NCBI RefSeq assembly: GCF_900105395.1
Contig: NZ_LT629775.1
Coordinates: 9,265,501 to 9,329,500, forward strand
DNA from: Streptomyces sp. TLI_053
GTDB taxonomy: Bacteria > Actinomycetota > Actinomycetes > Streptomycetales > Streptomycetaceae
Length of the DNA: 64,000 nt
Reading direction: 5' to 3'
Part shown: piece after piece, positions 17,838 to 26,586 of the stretch
How the letters are laid out: every line of letters begins with the position of its first letter
How positions within the stretch are numbered: the first letter of the stretch is position 1
Notes under the pieces: model-generated
Told to the model about the DNA's origin: nothing
The model's database searches: none
The model's input: the letters and a program-made list of their open reading frames with translations, nothing else
Made by a program: the position numbers and the translations under genes

Positions 17838-19205
17838 TCAGCGGTCCAGGCGCCAGCGGTACCGGGAGCCGTCTCCGGGGCGGTCGACGACGACCTTCGG
17901 CGGCAGCGGCAGTTCGTGGAACGGGGACTCGTTGGAGTCCATCTGGTAGCCCGCGGTGTTGGGGTAGACGAGCAGGTCGCCGACCCGGGGCCGGGCCGGG
18001 AACGGAACCTTGCGCCAGGTCAGCAGGTCGGAGTCGAGGCAGCTGGCCCCGCCGACGCAGGCGGGGTACGGCCCCTCCGCCGTCCCGGCGCCGGGGGCGG
18101 GCAGCAACCGCGGTTCGGGCAGGTACTCGCTGTTGAACCACTGCTCGGACAGGCTGAGGCTGGTGCCGTCGACGGTGACGATGCCGTACCCGGCGCGGTC
18201 CTTGACGCCCTGGACCCGGAAGACCGAGGAGCCGGCCCGGTCGAGCAGGGCGCGGCCGGGTTCCAGCAGCAGCGTCACCCCGGCCTGCCGCAGCCGTTCG
18301 GCGAGGGCGGGCCCGGTGCCACCGGGGCTCCCGGCGAGCACGGCGCGCAGCGCGTCGGCGCCGGCGACGGGGGAGTGGTAGGGGTAGAAGTCGCCGGTGC
18401 CGAAGGCCTTGTCGGCGTGGTAGTGCCCGGGGCGCTGCTCGGCGAGGAAGCTCTCCCAGGCGGCGGCGTCGACGTAGTCGACGGCGAAGCCGCCGCCGAT
18501 GCTGATCCGGTCCGCCGGCAGGCCCAGGGTCCGGGCCTTCAGGCACAGTTCGACCAGCTCCCCGGCGAGGTCGGTGCGCGGCCGGGTGTCGTAGCCGGAC
18601 AGGTGGAAGCTGAAGCCCTCCATCCGGACCAGGTCGCCCGCGTCGGCGCAGTCCCGCAGCGCCCGGTCGAGCTGTGCCTCGTCGAGGCCGAAGCGGCTGC
18701 GGGGCTGGTTCGGCGGGTGGCGGCGCAGCAGGACCCGGGCCGGGCGGCCGGCGCCGAGGTCGAGCAGCCGCCGGAGTTCGTCGGGGGCGTCGACGGCGAT
18801 CAGCGATCCCTGCCGGACGGCGACGCGCAGCAGGTGCCCGGACTTGGCGGGGCCGGTCACGACGAGGTCCTCGCCGCGCACGCCGTGGCCGAGGGCGTCG
18901 CGCAGTTCGCCGAGGGAGGCGACGTCCACGCCGGCGCCGGCCTCGGCGCAGCGTTCGACGAACACGGAGGCCTTGTTGGCCTTCTTCGCGTAGTACACGT
19001 GGCCGTCCACACCGGTGTCGGCCAGGGCGGCGCGGAACGCGGCGAGGTTGGCGTCGAAGCGTTCGGGCAGCAGGTAGTGGAACGGGCCGTCGAGGCCGTG
19101 GGCGAGTTCGTGGAGCAGGCCGCTCGCGTGCAGGCCGTCGGCCAGCGGGTCGGGGTGGGCGGGCAGGGTGAGCGGGTCTTGGCGGGCGGGCAGGGTCAGC
19201 GCCAC
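17838..19205 (-). CDS. Type III (alanine-racemase-fold) PLP decarboxylase
   Basis: 455 aa. GTG 19205 overlaps the stop of the cyclodeaminase-like gene. Family landmarks are the PLP lysine in VYYAKKANK, a Gly-rich phosphate site in ISIGGGFAVDY, LEPGRALLDRAG, and the C-terminal GGASCLDSD motif whose Cys-Asp pair belongs to the active site of the partner subunit. It belongs with diaminopimelate/ornithine decarboxylases and SbnH. In this cluster it probably decarboxylates the diaminopropionate-derived unit to give an ethylenediamine. The exact substrate is not deducible. Confidence 0.88.
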   Translation of the reverse strand: MALTLPARQDPLTLPAHPDPLADGLHASGLLHELAHGLDGPFHYLLPERFDANLAAFRAALADTGVDGHVYYAKKANKASVFVERCAEAGAGVDVASLGELRDALGHGVRGEDLVVTGPAKSGHLLRVAVRQGSLIAVDAPDELRRLLDLGAGRPARVLLRRHPPNQPRSRFGLDEAQLDRALRDCADAGDLVRMEGFSFHLSGYDTRPRTDLAGELVELCLKARTLGLPADRISIGGGFAVDYVDAAAWESFLAEQRPGHYHADKAFGTGDFYPYHSPVAGADALRAVLAGSPGGTGPALAERLRQAGVTLLLEPGRALLDRAGSSVFRVQGVKDRAGYGIVTVDGTSLSLSEQWFNSEYLPEPRLLPAPGAGTAEGPYPACVGGASCLDSDLLTWRKVPFPARPRVGDLLVYPNTAGYQMDSNESPFHELPLPPKVVVDRPGDGSRYRWRLDR

Positions 19206-20185
19206 AGGGCCACCTCGGTCCCGAGCCCCTGGGCGGTCGCGAGCTGGGCGAAGCGGTGGCCCAGCGCGATGTCGGTGACGACGAGTCCGCTGTTGTAGGC
19301 GAAGATCCGCTGGTCGGGCGCGGTGCGGGCGGTGGCGGCCCCGGAGATCGCGGCGGGGAGTTCCAGGTCGACGGCCGGGAACTTCCCGTCTGCGTCGGCC
19401 ATGTCGGTGCCGGTGACGCGCATCTGGGCCTCGCTGGTGGCGATCACCCGGTCCGCTCGGTGCAGGGTGGAGGGGGCGAGACCGTGGCCGACCAGGATCG
19501 CCGTCGCGCCGGGCTTGAGCTGCTCGGCCTCGACGGCGGCGGTGGTGTGGCCACCGGCGGTGGCGACGACGAGGTCGGCGTCGCGGGCGGCCGCCGCGAG
19601 GTCGGTGACCAGCTCGATCTCGCGGCCGGGGAAGTGCCGGTCGAGTTCGGCGCGGACGGCGGCGATGCCGTCGGGGTGGGTGCCGGACAGCAGGAGGCGC
19701 TCCAGCCCGGGGAGGGTGGTGAGCAGGAACGGCAGTGCCAGCCGGCCCTGGGTGCCGGTGCCGATCACCAGCGCGGTGGAGGCGCCGGGCGCGGCGCACT
19801 CGCGGGCCAGCAGGGCGGAGACGGCCGGGGTGCGCAGGGAGCCGATCCGCGAGCAGTCCATCATGGCGACCGGCAGGCCGGTGACGTCGTCGTAGATGGT
19901 CAGCGTCGTGTAGTAGTGCTGGTTCTCGCGGCTCTCGTGCAGGCCGTGCTTGTACGAGGTCTTGACCGCGACGACGTTGCGGACGCCGTCGCGTCCGAGC
20001 ATGGCGTAGGAGACGGAGTGGCCGTCGGCGGGTTTGACGGTCAGTTTGCGGGGGTTGTCGGACTGCCCGGCGGCGAGGGTGCGGTAGGCCTGTTCGACGG
20101 TGTCGACGACGTCGGCGAGGGTGATGTCCAGGCCGGCGAGGTCACTGGTGGACAGTACGCGCAGGGTGGTGTCGTCGCGGTCCAT
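19196..20185 (-). CDS. Ornithine cyclodeaminase / SbnB-like NAD-dependent dehydrogenase
   Basis: 329 aa from ATG 20185 (AAAGG 8 bases before). The Rossmann motif is ALVIGTGTQGRLAL, and the substrate-binding region carries VAVKTSYKHGLHESRENQHYY and CSRIGSLRTPAVSALLA. This is the OCD/mu-crystallin family. SbnB uses NAD to split the SbnA product; opine-forming relatives instead catalyse reductive coupling. Because the locus lacks NIS synthetases and NRPS modules, this enzyme is the best candidate for joining or cleaving the amine backbone. Its stop overlaps the decarboxylase start. Confidence 0.88.
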   Translation of the reverse strand: MDRDDTTLRVLSTSDLAGLDITLADVVDTVEQAYRTLAAGQSDNPRKLTVKPADGHSVSYAMLGRDGVRNVVAVKTSYKHGLHESRENQHYYTTLTIYDDVTGLPVAMMDCSRIGSLRTPAVSALLARECAAPGASTALVIGTGTQGRLALPFLLTTLPGLERLLLSGTHPDGIAAVRAELDRHFPGREIELVTDLAAAARDADLVVATAGGHTTAAVEAEQLKPGATAILVGHGLAPSTLHRADRVIATSEAQMRVTGTDMADADGKFPAVDLELPAAISGAATARTAPDQRIFAYNSGLVVTDIALGHRFAQLATAQGLGTEVALWR

Positions 20186-20199
20186 GGGTGTGGCCTTTC

Positions 20200-20260
20200 G
20201 GAGGGCGGAGGGCGGAGGGCGGAGGGCGGAGGGCGGAGGCGGAGGCGGAAGGGCGGAGGC
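20200..20260. repeat. GGAGGGC heptamer microsatellite
   Basis: Five perfect tandem GGAGGGC heptamers (20200-20234) are followed by degenerate GGAGGC copies to 20260. They lie in the 89-base gap between the hydroxylase stop and the cyclodeaminase start, transcribed as CCCTCC repeats. Slippage here could change spacing within the operon leader. Confidence 0.9.
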
Positions 20261-20274
20261 GTCGCGCCGGCGGT

Positions 20275-21264
20275 TCAGGAGGCCCAGGCGGTGAGGGCGG
20301 CCTGGCCGTAGCCGTGTTCGTCGTGCTCGGCGAGCGGGCGGGTGGGGCGGTCCTCGACCCGGACCGAGGCACGCTTGAGCCAGCGGTCGGTACCGTCGTA
20401 GCGGGCCCGGAAGGGGACCCGGCCGTGGACGACGGTGTCGTTGTCGACGACCAGGATGTCGCCGGGCTCCAGGCTGACCGCGACCGAGACCCGGGCCAGC
20501 TCCCGGCCGAGGCGCTCGTAGGCCTCCTGCCACACCGGGTCGGTCTCCTCCAGCGGGGTGTAGGCGGGGTCGTAGCGCATGGTCAGGCCCTCGGGGCTGT
20601 CGAAGAGGGTGGGCACCGGGGCGGGGCGGCCGCCGAACCGCTGGGCCTGCTCGTAGGCGTCGTCGGGCAGGATCGGCGCGACGGGCCGCTTCAGCAGGTC
20701 CAGGTCGGCCGGGTCGAGCCCGGTCAGGCGCACGCTCGCGGCGGTGGTGGCGATGCCGTCGTGGTTGCGCATGCAGCACAGCAGCAGCAGGTGGGCGCGG
20801 CCGGGGTGGAAGGCGTCCTCGGTGTGCGGGGTGAGCAGCACGGAGCTGGACGCGCCGGTCTGCTCGCTCTCGTGTCCCGGCGAGGGCACGATGTTGTGCA
20901 CGAACCGCCCTTCCTGCTGGCCGTCCCAGGCGATGGGGGTGCCCATCAGGGTGGAGACGAGCAGCAGGGCGACGTCCCAGCGGGCGCCGGCGTCGGCGAC
21001 GGTGGACCAGTGTCCCGGGGTCGGTCCGAGTTCGGTGTCGTCGAGGTCCAGGCCGCGCAGGACGAACAGGCCGTCGGCGGTGTCGACCGGACGCAGCAGG
21101 TGGCGCAGCGGCGCGCTCAGCCGGGCGCACTCGGCGGGCAGGTCGGCGAGCAGGGCGGGGCTGGTGGCGGAGCCGTGGCGGGCCAGCAGCTTCGCGGCGG
21201 CGGAGGTGAGTTCCGCGGCGGTGACGGGGTCGAGACGGCGTACCGGGGCAGGGCAGGTGGGCAC
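20275..21264 (-). CDS. Fe(II)/2-oxoglutarate-dependent oxygenase, VioC-type arginine beta-hydroxylase
   Basis: 329 aa from GTG 21264, with GGAAGG 6 bases upstream. The clavaminate-synthase-like facial triad is visible as His and Glu in LTPHTEDAFHPGRAHLLLLCCMRN and the distal His in VDNDTVVHGRVPF, with Arg for 2-oxoglutarate near KRASVRV. The HTEDAFHP stretch is shared with VioC/OrfP/AsnO arginine and asparagine hydroxylases. Hydroxyarginine is a building block of the EDHA siderophore, which fits the neighbouring enzymes. It is the first gene of the minus-strand arm and lies behind an iron-box-like dyad. Confidence 0.88.
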   Translation of the reverse strand: MPTCPAPVRRLDPVTAAELTSAAAKLLARHGSATSPALLADLPAECARLSAPLRHLLRPVDTADGLFVLRGLDLDDTELGPTPGHWSTVADAGARWDVALLLVSTLMGTPIAWDGQQEGRFVHNIVPSPGHESEQTGASSSVLLTPHTEDAFHPGRAHLLLLCCMRNHDGIATTAASVRLTGLDPADLDLLKRPVAPILPDDAYEQAQRFGGRPAPVPTLFDSPEGLTMRYDPAYTPLEETDPVWQEAYERLGRELARVSVAVSLEPGDILVVDNDTVVHGRVPFRARYDGTDRWLKRASVRVEDRPTRPLAEHDEHGYGQAALTAWAS

Positions 21265-21419
21265 GGCGGACCTTCCGGGGACGGGAGAGAGAAGTGGCGC
21301 GGGCATGTGGCATCACCGCGCCGGCGTGGGGCGGCGGCGGGAGCTGCACATGACGTGAGGGGGTGGGTCCGGGGGCGGCTGGAACGGCCGGACGACAGGA
21401 AACGTAACAACGACTTCGA

Positions 21420-21437
21420 GGTAAGGCAAGCCTTACC
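21420..21437. promoter_or_regulatory. Iron-box-like dyad (DmdR/IdeR type) before the hydroxylase operon
   Basis: Perfect inverted repeat GGTAAGGC-AA-GCCTTACC. Aligned to the actinobacterial iron box TTAGGTTAGGCTAACCTAA as I know it, 13 of 19 positions agree. It is 156 bp upstream of the hydroxylase start. A further dyad GTCTAC-N6-GTAGAC lies at 21447-21464. Confidence 0.7.
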
Positions 21438-21594
21438 CGGCTTCTTGTCTACATTTACGTAGACTCAGTTTTCGGCCCCGGCGCGGCCGGCACACGTGCC
21501 CAACTGGCCTGCTCAGAAAGCCTGTTGATGCGCCCAGGGGGCACGGTGCGGGGGGTGGTGCGCCCCGTCGGGCGGCTTGCACGCCGTCCTGAAC

Positions 21595-21613
21595 TTAGGT
21601 TAGGTAAGCCTAA
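21595..21613. promoter_or_regulatory. Iron box (DmdR/IdeR type) before the ABC importer operon
   Basis: TTAGGTTAGGTAAGCCTAA matches the actinobacterial iron-box consensus at 16 of 19 positions by eye. It is 34 bases upstream of the binding-protein start, a position expected to block transcription when iron is sufficient. Confidence 0.82.
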
Positions 21614-21647
21614 GCAAGTTGAGCACGACCGGAAACGAGGAACGAAC

Positions 21648-23207
21648 GTGGGCATCACCAGACGACAGCTGCTGTGGGCCGGTGCCGGTGCGGGGGCGGC
21701 CGGTGCGCTCGCTGCCTGCAGCAGCGGAAAGAGCGGATCCACGGACGCCGCGCCCTCCGGCGCCGGCTCCCAGCAGCCCCGCCCGGGCGGCACGCTGAAG
21801 ATCGGCGCGCTCGGCAAGGCCTCCGCCGTCACCCGCGACCCCCACGGCACCCAGGCCAACGAGAGCGACTACCTCATTCTCAGCCTGGTCTTCGACACCC
21901 TCGCCGCACCCGGGGTGTCGACCAACACCGCCCCGCGCCTGGCCGCGTCCTGGAAGCCCTCCGACGACCTCCGGACCTGGCGCTTCACCCTCGCCGACGG
22001 CGCGACCTTCCACGACGGCACCCCGGTCACCGCCGAGGACGTCGTCTGGTCGCTCAAGCGCCTGCGCAACACCCCCTCCGGCAAGAGCCGCCTGCCCGGC
22101 ATCCAGCCGGAGAACATCACCGCCGAGGACGCGAAGACCGTCGTCCTGGTCTCCGACTACCCCAACGCCGAGCTGCCGCTGCTCACCCGGCTGACCACCT
22201 TCGTCCTGAAGAAGGACACCAAGGACGACGCGATCGCCGACGCCCCCGGCACCGGCCCGTTCAAGCTCGACTGGTACCGCGACGGCAACGCCCGCCTGGT
22301 GCGCAACGACAACTGGTACGGCGGCAAGGCCCTCCTGGACGCCGTCGAGGTCCGGCTCTTCGAGAGCCCCCAGGCGATGGCCAACGCCCTGCTCGCCGGA
22401 CAGATCGACGTCGCCTCCAACGTCGGCGCCGTCGCCGCCCGCACGGCCGAGGCCCGCAAGGACGTGCAGATCGTCCGCCGTCCCAACGACATGGCGATGC
22501 CGATCGTGATGCGCACCGCCGACGGCCCGTTCGCCGACCCCCGCGTGCGCGAGGCCCTCAAGCTCGCCGTCGACCGCGACGCCATGGTCAAGCAGGTGCT
22601 CTCCGGCTACGGCACCGTCGGCAACGACATCCTCGGCACCGGCGACCCGGCCCTCGCCAAGGACCTGCCGCAGCGCACCCGTGACCTCGCCAGGGCCAAG
22701 CAGCTGCTCGCCGACGCCGGGTTCGACACCGCGAAGACCTACGACCTGATCACCACGGAGGACATCGCCGGACTCGCCGAGTCGGCGACCCTGTTCGCCA
22801 CCCAGGCCCGCGAGGCCGGGGTGAAGATCAACGTGGTGAAGCAGGACTCCAAGATCTTCTGGGACGCCACCTGGCTCAAGGCGCCGCTCTACACCACGTA
22901 CTGGGGCACCAACGACTCCGTCGTGTTCTTCGCCTCCAAGACGATGCTCTCGGACGCCGGCCAGAACGAGAGCGGCTGGAACGAGCCCTCCTTCGACGAG
23001 ACCTACCGCCGGGCGATGGGAACCGTCGACGCCACCGAGCGCGGCAAGCTGCTGCACCGCCTCCAGGAGATCGAGTTCGCCGGCTCCGGCTACCTGCTGT
23101 GGGGCATGGCCGACGGCATCGACCTCGCCGGCGCGGCCGTTCGCGACCTGCCCCGCCTCCCCGGGTACGGGCGCGTCCAGCTCGAGAAGACCTGGCTGGC
23201 GCGTTGA
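21648..23207 (+). CDS. Family 5 (Opp/Dpp/Nik-type) extracellular solute-binding lipoprotein
   Basis: 519 aa from GTG 21648, GAGGA 7 bases upstream. The N-terminus GITRRQLLWAG followed by GALAACSSG is a twin-arginine signal with a lipobox, so it is a membrane-anchored lipoprotein. The SBP_bac_5 core is clear: FTLADGATFHDGTPVTAEDVVWSLKRL, then VREALKLAVDRDAMV. Members bind peptides, nickel chelates or opine metallophores. Placement behind an iron box and beside aminopolycarboxylate genes points to ferric-metallophore uptake. It heads a four-gene coupled operon. Confidence 0.9.
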   Translation: MGITRRQLLWAGAGAGAAGALAACSSGKSGSTDAAPSGAGSQQPRPGGTLKIGALGKASAVTRDPHGTQANESDYLILSLVFDTLAAPGVSTNTAPRLAASWKPSDDLRTWRFTLADGATFHDGTPVTAEDVVWSLKRLRNTPSGKSRLPGIQPENITAEDAKTVVLVSDYPNAELPLLTRLTTFVLKKDTKDDAIADAPGTGPFKLDWYRDGNARLVRNDNWYGGKALLDAVEVRLFESPQAMANALLAGQIDVASNVGAVAARTAEARKDVQIVRRPNDMAMPIVMRTADGPFADPRVREALKLAVDRDAMVKQVLSGYGTVGNDILGTGDPALAKDLPQRTRDLARAKQLLADAGFDTAKTYDLITTEDIAGLAESATLFATQAREAGVKINVVKQDSKIFWDATWLKAPLYTTYWGTNDSVVFFASKTMLSDAGQNESGWNEPSFDETYRRAMGTVDATERGKLLHRLQEIEFAGSGYLLWGMADGIDLAGAAVRDLPRLPGYGRVQLEKTWLAR

Positions 23208-24202
23208 CAGCGCTCCGCCCGGCCGGCGTCCACCCGCCGCGCAGCGTCCCGGCCCGCGTCCTCCCCGGCGCGGGCCGGGTCGCCCGGCAGGCCGCCCGGC
23301 GGCTGCTGATGCTCCTCGTCCTGCTCGCCACCGTCTTCGCCGCCGTCGAGATCCTGCCGGGCGACGCCGCCGGTGCCACCGCCGACCGGGGCGTCACCGC
23401 CGCCGACCTCACCGCCCGCCGCAACGCCATGGGCCTGGACCGGCCGGTGGCGGAGCGGTTCCGGGACTGGATGACCGGCCTGCCCACCGGGGACCTCGGC
23501 ACCACCGCCCGCGGCCAGCACGTCACCGACGTCCTGGCCGGCCCCTTCCCCAACACCCTCCTGCTCGGCGTGCTCGCCCTCGCCCTCAGCACCGCGGGCG
23601 CCCTCGCCCTCGGCGGCTGGGCCGCGCTCCGCCCGGGCGGACGCACCGACCGGGCCGTCGACACCCTGTCCACCGCGGCCTTCGCCCTGCCGGAGTTCGT
23701 CGTCTCCGTCGGCCTGCTGCTCCTGCTGTCCCAGTGGACCGGGTGGCTGCCCGCCGTCACCCTCACCGGAGCCGACGGCAGGCCCGAGTCCTGGACGATG
23801 ATCGTGCTGCCGCTGCTCTCCCTGACCCTGCCCCAGATCGGCTGGAACACCCGGATCGTGCGCGGCGCGCTCGCCGACCAGGCCGCGCTGCCGCACGTGC
23901 GGGCCGCGGTCCTGGACGGCCTGCCCCGCCGCCGGATCCTGGTCCACCACATGCTCCCCGGAGCCCTGCCGGCCGTCGCCGTCGGCATCGCCACCTCCAC
24001 CGGCATGCTGCTGGGCGGCACCGTCGTCGTCGAGACCCTCTTCAACTACCCGGGCATCGGAGCCGTCCTGGCCGGGGCGATCACCGACCGCGACACCCCG
24101 CTCGTCGCCGGGGTCGTCGCCGCGGCCGGCGCCACCATCAGCCTCCTCCTGCTGCTCGCCGACCTCGTCCGCACCACCGCCCTCGGGGAGCAGCACCGAT
24201 GA
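23204..24202 (+). CDS. ABC transporter permease, DppB/OppB type
   Basis: 332 aa starting at TTG 23204, which overlaps the binding-protein stop (TTGA); no better start exists before the first membrane segment. Signatures are ARRLLMLLVLLATVFAAVEILPGDAA at the N-terminus, the typical MGLDRPVAERFRDWM loop, and the EAA-like region ALPHVRAAVLDGLPRRRILVHHMLPGALP that contacts the ATPase. About six membrane segments. It pairs with the next gene to form the membrane channel. Confidence 0.9.
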   Translation: MTALRPAGVHPPRSVPARVLPGAGRVARQAARRLLMLLVLLATVFAAVEILPGDAAGATADRGVTAADLTARRNAMGLDRPVAERFRDWMTGLPTGDLGTTARGQHVTDVLAGPFPNTLLLGVLALALSTAGALALGGWAALRPGGRTDRAVDTLSTAAFALPEFVVSVGLLLLLSQWTGWLPAVTLTGADGRPESWTMIVLPLLSLTLPQIGWNTRIVRGALADQAALPHVRAAVLDGLPRRRILVHHMLPGALPAVAVGIATSTGMLLGGTVVVETLFNYPGIGAVLAGAITDRDTPLVAGVVAAAGATISLLLLLADLVRTTALGEQHR

Positions 24203-25059
24203 CCTCCGTCCGCCCCGGTCCGACCGGCGCCCCCGCCCCCGCCCCCGCCCGAGCACGCGGCCGCCGGGTCCTCCTGCGCGCCGTGCCCGCACTCCTGCTC
24301 GTCGCCCTCGCCCTCGCCGGGCCGCTCCTCGCCCCGCACCCGATCGACACCCCCGTCGCCTTCCCCTACGCCCCGCCCGGGGGCGACGCCCCGCTCGGCG
24401 GCGACCAGCTGGGCCGGGACGTCCTCAGCCGCCTCCTCACCGGCGGCGCACCCCTGATCGCCACCGCCCTGGCCGTCGCGCTCGTCGTGACGGCCGTCGC
24501 CACCGCCCTCGGCATCGCCGCGGTGCTGCGCCCCGCCCTGGGCCGGTGGATCGAACGCGCCGCCGACCTGACGATCCTGCTGCCCTCCGTCCTCGCCATC
24601 ATGCTCGTCGCGCTGGCCTGGCCCGGCGGCGGACGCCTCGCCGTCGCGACCGCGGCGACCGTGCTCGGCATCCCCTACGCCGTCCGGATCGTCGCCGCCG
24701 CCGCGGCGCCCCTCGCCACCGCCGGTTACGTCGAGGCCGCGGCGGCGGGCGGCGAGAACCTCTGGCACCTGACCGTCCGCGAGGTCCTGCCCAACCTGCG
24801 CTCCACCGTGCTGGCACTGTTCGGCCTGCGCTTCGTCGAAGGCGTCTACATCGTCTCCGTCGCCGCCTTCCTCCAGCTCGGACCCCAGCCGCCGGAAGCC
24901 GACTGGGCACTGATGATCCGCGAGAACGCCGCCGGACTCACCCTCAACGTCTGGGCCGTCGGCGCACCCTGCCTCGCCATCGGCCTGCTCGCCGTCAGCG
25001 TCAACCTCGCCGCCGAGGCCCTCGCCCCCGCCCGCCCCACCCCGGAGACCCCGCTGTGA
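24199..25059 (+). CDS. ABC transporter permease, DppC/OppC type
   Basis: 286 aa from ATG 24199, overlapping the first permease. It shows the DppC hallmark PLGGDQLGRDVLSRLLTGG after the first segment, and the EAA loop YVEAAAAGGENLWHLTVREVLPNLR. An Ala/Pro-rich cytoplasmic N-terminus (TGAPAPAPARARGRR) precedes the first helix. Second channel subunit of the importer. Confidence 0.9.
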   Translation: MTSVRPGPTGAPAPAPARARGRRVLLRAVPALLLVALALAGPLLAPHPIDTPVAFPYAPPGGDAPLGGDQLGRDVLSRLLTGGAPLIATALAVALVVTAVATALGIAAVLRPALGRWIERAADLTILLPSVLAIMLVALAWPGGGRLAVATAATVLGIPYAVRIVAAAAAPLATAGYVEAAAAGGENLWHLTVREVLPNLRSTVLALFGLRFVEGVYIVSVAAFLQLGPQPPEADWALMIRENAAGLTLNVWAVGAPCLAIGLLAVSVNLAAEALAPARPTPETPL

Positions 25060-26525
25060 GCGTCACCACCACCGCCGCCCGCGCCACCGGACTGACCGTC
25101 ACGCTGCACGGCACCGCGCTGCTCACCGACGCCACCCTCGCCCTCGTCCCGGGCCGGGTCACCGCCGTCACCGGCCCCTCCGGCGCGGGCAAGACCACCC
25201 TGCTGCACGCCCTCGTCGGCGCCCTGCCCCTGGACGCGCGGGTCGCCGCGGGGGACCTCACCGTCCTTGGCCACGACATCCTCGCCCTCCCCCCGGCGGA
25301 ACTGCGCCGACTGCGCCGCCACCGGCTCGCCCTGGTCGGCCAGGACCCCGGCTCCGGCCTCAACCCCCGGATGCGGGTCGGACGGATCATCACCGAGACC
25401 GCCGCCGACCGCCGCGCCGCCTCCGTGCCGGAACTGCTCCGGGCGGTCCGCCTGCCGGTCGGCGAAGGGCTCGAGAACCGCCGCCCCGGTTCGCTCTCCG
25501 GCGGCCAGCAGCGGCGGGTCGCCCTCGCCCGGGCCCTGGCCCGAAGGCCCGCGATCCTGCTCCTCGACGAACCCACCGCCGGCCTCGACGCCGACCTGCG
25601 CGACGACATCGCCGACCTGCTTCGCGACCTCGCCGACCGCGACCGTCTCGCCGTCGTGCTCACCAGCCACGACCCCGACTTCGTGGCGCGCTGCGCCGAC
25701 GAGGTCCTCGCCCTGCGGCCCTCGCACCTCCCGGTGCCCGCCGCACGGAGGGCGGCCCCGGCGGCGGCCGCCGGACCCGTGGTGAAGCGCGTCACCGGGC
25801 CGGTGCTGGAGGTGGCCGCGCTCACCGCCCGGGTGGGGACCGGCCGCGCCGCCCGGGAGGTCCTCACCGCCCTCGACCTCGGGCTGGCCCCCGGCACCCT
25901 GACCGGGGTCACCGGCCCGTCGGGCTGCGGCAAGACCACCCTGCTGCGCTGCCTCGCCGGTCTGCACCGCCCCGAGGCCGGTGGGGTGCTGCTCGGCGGC
26001 GAAGCGCTCGCCCCCACCTACCGGCGTCGCAGCCGCGAGCAGCGACGGCGCGTGCAGCTGGTGCCGCAGAACCCCCTCGGTGCCCTCAATCCCGCCCGCA
26101 CCGTCGGTGCCACGCTCGCCCGGCCGCTGAAGCTCCACTTCGCCACGGCCGCGGACCGGTGCGAGGAGCGCGTCGCGGAGCTGCTGACCGCGGTCGGCCT
26201 CACCCCCGACCACGCGCACCGTCGTCCGCACGAACTGTCCGGCGGGCAGCGCCAGCGGGTCTCCGTCGCGCGCGCCCTGGCCGCCGAACCGGACGTCCTG
26301 CTCTGCGACGAGATCACCTCGGCCCTCGACGCCGGTACGGCCGAGGGGATCATGGCGCTGCTGCGCGGGCTGCGGGACGAGCGGGGCCTGGCGATCGTCC
26401 TGGTCAGCCACGACCTTCCGCTGGTCTCCGCGCACGCCGACACCGTTCTCCCGCTCGGCGGCGCGGAGCCGTACCCCGACACGCCACGGGGGCCGGCCGG
26501 GGCGCCGGTGCCGGACCGGGCCTGA
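25056..26525 (+). CDS. Fused duplicated ABC ATPase (DppD-DppF type)
   Basis: 489 aa from GTG 25056, overlapping the permease stop. Two complete nucleotide-binding domains are joined: Walker A GPSGAGKTT, signature LSGGQQRRVALARAL and Walker B ILLLDEPTAGLD in the first; Walker A GPSGCGKTT, signature LSGGQRQRVSVARAL and Walker B VLLCDEITSALD in the second. DppD and DppF are usually separate, so this single polypeptide supplies both sites. The second domain carries the usual Q-loop LVPQNPLGALNP. It is the last gene of the importer operon. Confidence 0.92.
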   Translation: MSVTTTAARATGLTVTLHGTALLTDATLALVPGRVTAVTGPSGAGKTTLLHALVGALPLDARVAAGDLTVLGHDILALPPAELRRLRRHRLALVGQDPGSGLNPRMRVGRIITETAADRRAASVPELLRAVRLPVGEGLENRRPGSLSGGQQRRVALARALARRPAILLLDEPTAGLDADLRDDIADLLRDLADRDRLAVVLTSHDPDFVARCADEVLALRPSHLPVPAARRAAPAAAAGPVVKRVTGPVLEVAALTARVGTGRAAREVLTALDLGLAPGTLTGVTGPSGCGKTTLLRCLAGLHRPEAGGVLLGGEALAPTYRRRSREQRRRVQLVPQNPLGALNPARTVGATLARPLKLHFATAADRCEERVAELLTAVGLTPDHAHRRPHELSGGQRQRVSVARALAAEPDVLLCDEITSALDAGTAEGIMALLRGLRDERGLAIVLVSHDLPLVSAHADTVLPLGGAEPYPDTPRGPAGAPVPDRA

Positions 26526-26586
26526 GCCGGGGTCGCGCTGCGCGGTGCGGCGCGTCGGTTCCCGCCGGGGTGAGCGCCCGCCGGGG

